In this document: in pieces, positions 55,822-64,000 of the stretch
Position numbering within the stretch: position 1 is the first letter of the stretch
Layout of the letters: every line of letters begins with the position of its first letter
NCBI GenBank assembly: GCA_947179485.1
Contig: OX359245.1
Coordinates: 5,871,001-5,935,000, forward strand
Origin: Allacma fusca
Taxonomy: Eukaryota; Arthropoda; Collembola; Symphypleona; Sminthuridae
Direction: 5' to 3'
Length of the DNA: 64,000 bases
Made by a program: the position numbers and the translations under genes
Notes under the pieces: generated by a model
Databases searched by the model: none
What the model saw: the letters and a program-made list of their open reading frames with translations, nothing else
What the model was told of the DNA's origin: nothing

Positions 55822-57559
55822 TGGAAGGGTTCATTAATGGTAGCCTGTAATGTAGTGCGTATGCACATATATTTCTTCGAGATATACCTATATCCCAGAC
55901 TCCACTTTTATATTGGTATATGAGTGAAAATGAAAAAAACCCTAAAGCCCTACTTTTTATACTACTGGCGTTATGTATTTGAAGGGAAGTGGAAAGGAAG
56001 TGGAGGGGTTATGTATTTGAAGGGAAGTGGAGGGGTTATGTATTCGAAGGGAAAGTGGAGGCGTTATGTATTTGAAGGGAAGTGGAGGGGTTAAGTATTT
56101 GAAGGGAAGTGGAGGGGAAGTGGAGGGGTTAAGTATTTGAAGGGAAGTGGAGGGGTTATGTATTTGAAGGGAAGTGGAGGGGAAGTGGAGGGGTTATGTA
56201 TTTGAAGGGAAGTGGAGGGGAAGTGGAGGGGTTATGTATTTGAAGGGAAGTGGAGGGGAAGTGGAGGGGTTATGTATTTGAAGGGAAGTGGAGGGGAAGT
56301 GGAGGGGTTAGGTATTTGAAGGGAAGTGGAGGGGAAGTGGAGGGGTTCTGTATTTGAAGGGAAGTGGAGGGGTTAAGTATTTGAAGGGAAGTGGAGGGGT
56401 TAAGTATTTGAAGGGAAGTGGAGGGGAAGTGGAGGGGTTATGTATTTGAAGGGAAGTGGAGGGGAAGTGGAGGCGTTATGTATTTGAAGGGAAGTGGAGG
56501 GGTTATGTATTCGAAGGGAAAGTGGAGGCGTTATGTATTTGAAGGGAAGTGGAGGGGAAGTGGAGGGGTTATGTATTTGAAGGGAAGTGGAGGGGAAGTG
56601 GAGGGGTTATGTATTTGAAGGGAAGTGGAGGGGAAGTGGAGGGGTTATGTATTTGAAGGGAAGTGGAGGGGAAGTGGAGGGGTTATGTATTTGAAGGGAA
56701 GTGGAGGGGTTATGTATTTGAAGGGAAGTGGAGGGGAAGTGGAGGGGTTATGTATTTGAAGGGAAGTGGAGGGGAAGTGGAGGGGTTATGTATTTGAAGG
56801 GAAGTGGAGGGGAAGTGGAGGGGTTATGTATTTGAAGGGAAGTGGAGGGGAAGTGGAGGGGTTATGTATTTGAAGGGAAGTTGAGGGGAAGTGGAGGGGT
56901 TATGTATTTGAAGGGAACTGGAGGGGAAGTGGAGGGGTTATGTATTCGAAGTCAAAGTGGAGGCGTTATGTATTTGAAGGGAAGTGGAGGGGAAGTGGAG
57001 GGGTTATGTATTCGAAGGGAAAGTGGAGGCGTTATGTATTTGAAGGGAAGTGGAGGGCAAGTGGAGGGGAATTGGAGGGGTATTAAAGGGGAAGACCACT
57101 GGAAGTGGAGGGGAAGTGGAGGGGAAGTGGAGGGGAAGTGGAGGGGAAGTGGAGGGGAAGTGGAGGGGAAGTGGAGGGGAAGTGGAGGGGAAGTGGAGGG
57201 GAAGTGGAGGGGAAGTGGAGGATGCTCTGATAAATTGGTTTTTATATTTTTTGCCATTTTCACTCCTTAAACGTTAAATTGATTTGTAGAGAAAAACAAT
57301 ACGTGAAACTGCTAGAAAGGACAAATGTGAAGAATTTTATGGCTTATTGAATGGCTTAAGATTAGAAAATTTTGACAGCCAATCAGAGCGTCCGTTACAT
57401 GCTTTCGATTCGTAAATGTGATCGTAGCAACGATATACTTGCGATCGTTTTTGAGAATATTAAAATTTGAAAATCGTAGAGGCATCGTACGACACCTGTC
57501 GTAAGTACTTACGAAGTCGTAACTTGCGATATCGCAAATTCTGTTCGAGAATAACCCCC
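55822..57559. repeat. right terminal inverted repeat of the Maverick
   Basis: The inner 145 bases (55822-55966) match the left arm perfectly. Then comes a 1.25-kb minisatellite that the left arm has only as a short CCCCTCCAC stretch. The outer part ends with CGAGAATAACCCCCC. The right arm is therefore more than four times the length of the left. Confidence 0.75.
55967..57222. repeat. GAAGTGGAGGG minisatellite
   Basis: An array of GAAGTGGAGGG units alternating with GGTTATGTATTTGAAGGG units, becoming pure GAAGTGGAGGG near 57105-57220. Frames of 60-140 codons here just translate the repeat. Confidence 0.95.
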
Positions 57560-57779
57560 CTGAACTGGAACTCGGTCGCTTATTTCGAGTATTTTCCTGA
57601 GTATTCGTATATGTGGCGAGTACGAGTACCTTGGATTGGAGTCCATACTCGATGCTTCGATTTCGAGTACGAGTTCGAGTACGGTTCCGCAAGGTAATCA
57701 CTCAATAAGGAGCTATAGCCCATATACATTCGAATTATTAAATCAGATCAAAAATGAAATCCATTCGGACATTTTCACA

Positions 57780-60700
57780 GAAACATTATTTCAGAATCCA
57801 TGTTCACTCATTCTAGCAATGCAGTATAGGGGCTGCCTTCGTATCTATTATACTGAAAAGTTGTGAGTAATATGAGTATATGTGCCAAGGTTTAAAGTTG
57901 AACTTGTCGAAGGTCTTCCGAAAAAGTTGTAATCCGAATTGGACTACTTTCCAAAGAAAAATCCTAGTGTCAAAAAATAAGTAAATAATTTTGAGGGTTA
58001 ACTTTCTGCAGGGGAAGAAGGATTTTTCAATATTTCAGGTTCAAATCGCTAAAAATCCAAGCATAAATAAAAAATAAATAATAAATATTTCCAACAGTTG
58101 ACACAAGTACAGGAACCAAAATAGTGTTTCTTGTCAATTGCAAGTTAACCGCAATTACTAATTGAACTTGCAAGTTCGGTTCAATTGCGGTTATTTTACA
58201 CCAGGGAATTGAAATTGTCGGTGCAAGTGCAATTTCTGTGGGCTTAAATTGCAATTACAAAAGCATTAAATGCTCGCAATTACCGGTTAAGCACAACTGA
58301 AATTGCAAGAAATTCAATTGTCATTGCAAGTGCTTGCACTGCAAAAAGTTACAATTTTAAAAATGCTTATCAAGTAAATTGTAACTTGCAGCCGTTTGTA
58401 ATATGAGATCAAAATTCCTCAAAATTCCTCAATAAGTCATTCCGCCCTATTAACTAATGTACATAAAAATCACGAGTATTGTCTCAACGAGTGTAATTAC
58501 TGTACTGACTACTGACTGTACAATTTCGTCGACGTGTAGGCAAATTGATGTAAGTGAATTTTTGATGTTTAATGATTATGTTTAATTTATGATCAAAATG
58601 TTCCCATTTACACAAAATTAGGCCAAATATTTTAAGGATTGTAAAAATGTTACAGGATAAAATTTTACACTACTTTAGCCTTGGAAGGCTTAAAGAAAGG
58701 CTATTTACATCATTATACATTATTTGAATCATTATACATTTCATCTGGATAGTTTTATTTAATACACTTTGTTCAATTGTAAAAACAGCATGTGTGTATA
58801 ACATCTTGTTACCATTAAAAAATGCAAAGGCCATTTTGCCTCTTCGCCAACGATTTATACTGTATATTAGTTAACTTGCAATTACAAATTGCAATTGTAC
58901 TTATCGGTGCAATTACTTCCAAATGTTTTTGAAATTGCCTTACCAACTGCAAGTAACTTATGAACTAATCGCAAGTTCAATTTCGATTATTTGCATGATT
59001 TAATTGCCGCATTTTAGCAAGTACCAGTTATGGAATTACTGGTACTTGCATTATCAATTATAATTGTAATTGCAAATTTGGTTATTCCCAATACTTGCAC
59101 CGACAGAAAAACTAAACCAAAATGAATAAAAATTAAATTCTTGTGTATTTTTGTTCGACCCATTAAATTTATTGCTGACATCATCCTATCAAACCAATTC
59201 TTTCCGATCATGTCGTAACAACCTTCGGTAGATAGATGCTGTTTCGCAATCTGTAAGCGTAAGAATATAAAATACATAAAAATACAAATTATTTCGGTGG
59301 GAAGAAAACATAACAAGTTCCTGGAGATCACCAACTCATTCTTTGTCTTTTTCTTCCTTTCATTTGTTACTGTATTAAATGCATGGGTATTTAAAAAGCG
59401 ATATATAGATTATGACCAGCATCTATTACAGGCCTGGTGCTCCGGAAAGAATGAGTAACACGCTCAATATATTAAACAAATAGATTCAGACCTATACCAA
59501 ACAAACTAAACTTTGTTGATATACATTTGTAATTGCCATCTCGGGACGAGACGACGTTGACTGGTGAACTGTATTGCATAATCCTGTCCTTTACAGTCAA
59601 CAAATACATGCACGGCGTGGAAATTTATAGATTTCAAGTATACGTTATTTCCCTGTCTCCATCTGAATTCTAAACATTTCAACTACGAGAGACCCAATGA
59701 AAGTATTTCTAATAATTGATTATACTGAAAATGAAACATACTTAATTGAGGATAACGGTAATACGCTGGTGCAATTAGTAGCTTGGTTCAAATTGGTGGT
59801 TGACGGAAATTTGAGATGAAAAAATCTGAACTTTGGAATTTTGAAGCACAATTGAAAATGTACAAAGGTACCAAATGGCAATATATCAAAAGTCTAAGAT
59901 ATAAATTAAAATAGTGTTATATTTATCCCCTGTGGGCAGTATTTTTATATTTATTGTTAATTTTTTAATAGATTATTGCACGCATTTTCTTACACTAAAT
60001 AATATTCTAATGAAATGACTCCCCTTCACATTTCTGCATCATGTGACTATAAAGTAATTGCGTGGGCTTTGGTGTCCTTGTCAATTGTTTGAAGGGATTC
60101 TTACATTTTCATTTTGTCATGATTTTGAAATCGAGCTCCTTGAAAATAATGCAAGGATTCCAAATTTATCCTAAAATTCTTACAAACTCCCCCCAAAGTC
60201 TTACGTTTATATTAGTATTTTTTAGACAACGAAAGGAATGAAATTTAAGGAAACTTAACAAATCTGAGGACAAATTATCGGCCATGTTCATCATGACAAA
60301 TAACTGGACAATAAACTCAGTTATGTATTAATTCCATGCTATAATCAAATATTTGTCAGTTATATTATTTTCACGTAACATGACCTGCTGAATAGAAACT
60401 CTGAAAATTAATGTGTTTAAAAGATTTTAAAAGTCACACATTTCATTTTGTTTGTAAACAAGGATAAAACTATTGTATTTTATTACCATAATTAAATTAT
60501 TATTACAATTTGTCAAATCAACCCAAACATGAAATTGGTTCGGAAATTTTTAGATCAACAATTCTTTCAGGAACCATGTCCTGTGACTCAACCTAGCAAT
60601 ACAGTCTCCGAGCTGCCTTCGTATCTACTATAGTCAACAATTTAGAGTAATATTAACATTTGTACAAAGTTTCAAATTTGAACTTGTCGAAAATTCTCTG

Positions 60701-61240
60701 AAAAAGTTGTAATTCGAATTGGACTGATTTCCAAAGACATATCCTGGAATTTTAGCGGCACCATGGTATGTCAGAAAAGAGATATACAAGATCCTTGCCT
60801 TTTGACCAATTCTAGCAATGGGTTCTGAGTTGCCTTGGAATCTACTACACTCGAAAGTTGGGATTGTACGTTTCAAAGTTAACCTTGACAAAGTTCGTCC
60901 GATAAAAAATTATGCAATTTTCAATTTAAATTGAAAGGATTCCCAAAGAAAATCCCTGGCGTAAAAACACTGACAGCACGATTTTAGTGGTTAAAAACAT
61001 AATGATATCAGTCATTTTACGGTTTCTGTACACGATAAGCTGTCCGATGAAATTGCAAAAAATCCCAAATGATAATCTATGTTGGCTCTAGTATTTGTTA
61101 TAGATCTTATTATTTGGCATTAGTTCATAAGGCATTAGAAGAACATTAACTTCCAATATTTAAATTATTTTGGAATTCGCTCTAAATATTTGATTAAGCT
61201 GGGATGAGAATTTCTTATTATTTTAAAAAACAAACACTTT
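57780..61240 (+). repeat. right continuation of the long direct-repeat array
   Basis: Modules 2 (about 57790), 1 (59758-60110), 2 twice (60570 and 60795) and 3 (61117-61230), all on the same strand and in the same order as the copies at 20659-34600. The Maverick and its host element therefore appear to have landed within this array. Confidence 0.55.
58095..59106. mobile_element. candidate element with TTGCAATTGC subterminal arrays
   Basis: Both ends are dense in TTGCAATT/AACTTGCAAG words (58120-58340 and 58870-59100). Possible termini CAGTTGACACAAGTA and TACTTGCACCGACAG match imperfectly as inverted repeats. No matching target duplication, no transposase. Confidence 0.45.
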
Positions 61241-63360
61241 CAAAATTGATTTGTAATTTAAAGTTTAAGGTTTAAAATTTAGTTGCCAGCAAATATTGAC
61301 TGATTGGTTTCCAAATTGAAAAACTTCAAAGAAAATTAATCGCCAGAAAAAATAGGAAAAGTACAATTTAACACCCCGTCAGAAATCAATTCAGATTTCT
61401 AACCTACCTTGACATCAAGGATCTCTGGGGATTCGTTCCCAAGTAGCGCAATCCAGATTTGATATTTTTTAAACTGCGATAGGGCGTTGGAGCTGAAATT
61501 AGTAATCAGATAATTTAATTCCAATCCACGTGATAGATCTGTTGTTTTGAAATTTTAGTTTATATTAATTTTCATATACCGGAGTATATATTTTTAAACG
61601 GAGTAACATATCTCTGCAAATTTATTTTTGACCTTTGTATTAAAATTATAAAGACCATAAGTATTAAGAAGATAAAGTACTCGGGATAGAATTGTAAGCA
61701 CGCTGAAAAATTAAACAATTACATATTGGATTTTTACCTACCAAACCTTTGAATATTATTGCACTTCCCAACTAATGAAAAAATAAATAGACTTAATTAA
61801 TCGTATTCCGGAAGTATGTATTTATACAAGATTTGTATTAGAAGCATTCAGTAGCGCAATTTGTATTCTTGTTTTTATTTCAGGCGGACAAGTTGAAAAC
61901 TGTCCCATTGCCCCAATGATTTTTCCAACCCTTTTCTAGATTTTTCAAGATCAAAAATTCTGGACTCGGGGCTTGAAGATGTGGAACAAATTCAGGATTG
62001 TTTATCGAAAAGGTCAAATTTTGAAAGTAATAAATTGTTAACTATAATTTTCGAATTTGTTTCAAAACACTTTTAAAACTCGTTTGTAGGAAATTTCAAT
62101 GGCTTTCAGGGGAGCTGTCCAGCAAGCTCCTCCGTTGAGAAATTTGTGCATGCCTGGTTAGAGCTGAGAGAAAGTTTGGAGAATACATCAACTCGAGCAA
62201 AGTTGTTGAAAATTAAAATCTGGTCATGTCATTTTTTCATGGACAAAAAAATTGTTTTTGGTTTCAAGATTTATAGTAATCCAAAATAATTATTAATATC
62301 ATTGAGTCAATAGAAATGAGTGTTATAAACTACTTTGTTTAATACTTTGAGAAATTCGCATGTTAAATTTTAAAAAGCCCTGGCGGGAATTCGTATTTCC
62401 TTTAACGGTCCAACAATCATGGAACCAAATGTTCAGGGTGCCAAGATAGAAGTTACCCCTGCTTCTACTGCCCTCCCCATTTAAGGTAGGGCAGTAGAGA
62501 AAATAACCAATAACTCGTGATTTAAGAAATTATCTTTTTCCAAATTTCTCAAAATTTCTTGTATTCCTCCAGCTCAGAATATATAGAACAGACCCGCAAT
62601 TTGCTCGAGTAATTCTTTTCCAGAAGAGATTTGCAATTACACCTGATTAAAAGTTGCCAAGAGTATAAGAGAAAATTCATAAAGTGGCGTTGTAGCTTAA
62701 TTGTGTAATGATTGTTTCGTTTTGCCATTGTAACTTTCTAAATTATCGTTTATTATCGATTTCGTTATCGCTAATTATCATTTATTGGGGAGAATACAAG
62801 AATGTGTGTATTACCTCCAGTTACACAATTATGGGTTTTGTAGACGTATGACATAACCCCTTGTATATTTATTATTGCTGTGTAACCTCTAAATATCATT
62901 TGTGCTCATTGGCAGTTGAAATTCATCAAAAAATAATATCTCTTACGCTGAACCGGATTTTGTCAATGTTCCCATTACCACAATGAGGACAGGCAATTGC
63001 AGAACCTCCGAATCTAACCTTTTTGTAAATCCGAGCGTATTCCCAATTGCAGACTGAATTTTAAGTGCCGTCATGTCGATCGTTGTACTGGTTTCATTAA
63101 ACAGCAACGCCTCAATGTTGAAAATTCGTGTAACAATAAGAACATATGAGCGAAAATAAATTGTCCTTTTAAAACAACTATTTCATTCTCAATTCATTTT
63201 TCCAGATGTTCCATGCCAAGCGTTTCTCAGATTTGCTTTTATTATTGACAGTTTGTGAGTCATCTTGTATGTATCTTGATGGCAACAAACTAAGTGGACT
63301 TTACGTGCGATACAGACATTTTTAGCTCATATTTTAAGTAGTAAACCGCTTTTTTCTTGT

Positions 63361-63696
63361 TTAAAAATGGAATACGAAATGCATAAGTCCTTTCGTGTAA
63401 TTTGAATTTATAGGGTTATCATAATCATTTGTCCCACCTCCAGCCACAAAAGAGCCTCCAAGGTGGTCAGAGCGGGGAGGAAATTCGAAAATTTCTTTAC
63501 AATCCAAATTCTTCGGTTTGTTATTGTCACAGAAAATTTTGTTGAGGAAATATTTTGACACTCGTTTATAGAAACGCTTATAGACCTTCGGGGTTTGTTT
63601 GATATGGCTCTGCGTTTGCAAATTATGGGCATAAGCTTGAAGGATACGGAACAGCATTGAGAAAAATCCAGTGTCTGGAGCGATACTGGAACACAA
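63361..63696 (-). CDS. possible exon, unrecognised
   Basis: A minus-strand frame of about 110 codons with somewhat more balanced composition than its surroundings (for example the encoded segment FPPRSDHLGGSFVAGGG). It has no good ATG and no recognised domain. It could be an exon of a host gene extending beyond the window, or chance. Confidence 0.2.
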   Translation of the reverse strand: MCSSIAPDTGFFSMLFRILQAYAHNLQTQSHIKQTPKVYKRFYKRVSKYFLNKIFCDNNKPKNLDCKEIFEFPPRSDHLGGSFVAGGGTNDYDNPINSNYTKGLMHFVFHF

Positions 63697-64000
63697 ATTA
63701 CAGAATTCACAAATACTGATTAATACGTTTCATAACTTAGATTTTAAGCATCCTTGCGTGGCGCCAGACTTAAAAACACGTAACTTCGTAACCCTCCCAA
63801 AAATAAAACAATTTTTTTCTAAATTTAAGAGTCTAAATCTCATTAAAACTTTTAAAACCCCGTTTTACCCGAATTCTGACAATAACTTGTTCCCCCTGGA
63901 GGAAAAACATAAGAAATTTTAACACCCCAGCCGACGCATTCATTAACCGAAATCTAGCTGCGGGAAAATACATTCAGTGACATAAGTGATAAGAAGAAAA

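Larger units (their letters stand above)
39706..57559. mobile_element. Maverick/Polinton (polintovirus), about 17.9 kb
   Basis: It carries the hallmark set: protein-primed-type PolB, packaging ATPase, penton-like minor capsid, double-jelly-roll major capsid and retroviral-type integrase, in one cluster between long inverted repeats. Ends are taken where both sides read GGGGGGTTATTCTCG inward. A perfect 145-bp inverted repeat lies further in (39952-40096 and 55822-55966). I could not see the usual 6-bp target duplication at these edges. All main frames are open and intron phases add up, so the copy looks intact. The usual adenain-like cysteine protease was not found. Extras are dUTPase, an intron-nested membrane glycoprotein gene and a spliced orphan gene. 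Confidence 0.9.
39160..57717. mobile_element. second GAGTAC-rich element, split by the Maverick
   Basis: Outer termini TATAGCTCCTTAT (39160) and its inverted match (ending 57717) are flanked by a perfect 8-bp duplication GCCCATAT (39152-39159 and 57718-57725). GAGTAC-rich blocks lie at 39160-39410, 39600-39705 and 57560-57717. Joining the left and right parts gives about 704 bp in a block-middle-block pattern like the intact element at 21309-22295. The simplest reading is that the Maverick inserted into the second block. The alternative is that these blocks are the Maverick's own outer termini. Confidence 0.7.
57726..64000. other. non-coding, repeat-derived right flank
   Basis: AT-rich with no confident gene. 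It contains further copies of the direct-repeat modules (module 2 near 57790, 60570 and 60795; module 1 near 59758; module 3 near 61117) and a TTGCAATTGC-rich element (58095-59106). From 61300 to 63350 I see no structure beyond AT-rich sequence. Confidence 0.5.

Noticed and set aside
56418..57277. Gly/Trp/Glu-rich frames of 66-142 codons on both strands
   Set aside because: They lie entirely in the GAAGTGGAGGG minisatellite of the Maverick right arm.
1..64000. tRNA, rRNA or CRISPR features
   Set aside because: No cloverleaf, rRNA core or regular spacer-repeat array was seen. The tandem arrays present lack unique spacers.

Overview
The window is eukaryotic, AT-rich and packed with transposable elements. 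No host protein-coding gene could be recognised with confidence. Spliceosomal introns, TATA plus TCAGT-type initiators, an animal-type Maverick/Polinton and many hAT-like miniature elements point to an invertebrate genome, most likely an arthropod. I cannot name the species.

Left third (about 200-20,200): one very large Ty3/gypsy-type LTR retrotransposon on the minus strand (1296-19971, 18.7 kb). It has 303-bp LTRs differing at two positions and a 4-bp target duplication (CTTG), so it inserted recently. In its own direction it carries a 3.2-kb leader, gag, a protease frame entered by a textbook -1 frameshift signal (G GGA AAC abutting the gag stop, then a 9-bp hairpin), RT-RNase H-integrase, and a roughly 1400-codon Ser/Thr/Pro-rich frame in the same frame as pol but separated by stops. 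Next comes a 774-bp inverted duplication (4964-5737 against 1592-2365) enclosing an accessory frame with a CCHC knuckle and a BTB/POZ-like domain. Each arm carries the same 114-aa ORF. The element may sit inside an older pogo-like transposon whose facing ends lie at 210 and 20166.

Middle (20,200-39,150): non-coding. The background is an old degenerate array of long direct repeats (four modules recurring in one order on one strand), with several nested miniature elements: a GAGTAC-rich element (21309-22295, 8-bp TSD), and a nested complex (27165-30651) with an hAT-like element, a minisatellite and a second hAT-like element inside the minisatellite.

Right centre (39,160-57,717): a Maverick/Polinton (about 39,706-57,559), apparently inserted in a second copy of the GAGTAC element. 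Its genes are a spliced orphan gene on the minus strand, then on the plus strand a three-exon protein-primed-type PolB, a packaging ATPase (two exons), two small proteins, penton-like minor capsid, double-jelly-roll major capsid, integrase, and a three-exon dUTPase. The second PolB intron falls inside the codon of the second Asp of the catalytic DTDS motif. That intron contains a complete gene with its own TATA box, encoding a predicted type I membrane glycoprotein. The set suggests an element able to make virions, although I did not find the usual adenain-like protease.

Right end (57,726-64,000): AT-rich repeats continuing the direct-repeat array, with one weak possible exon.
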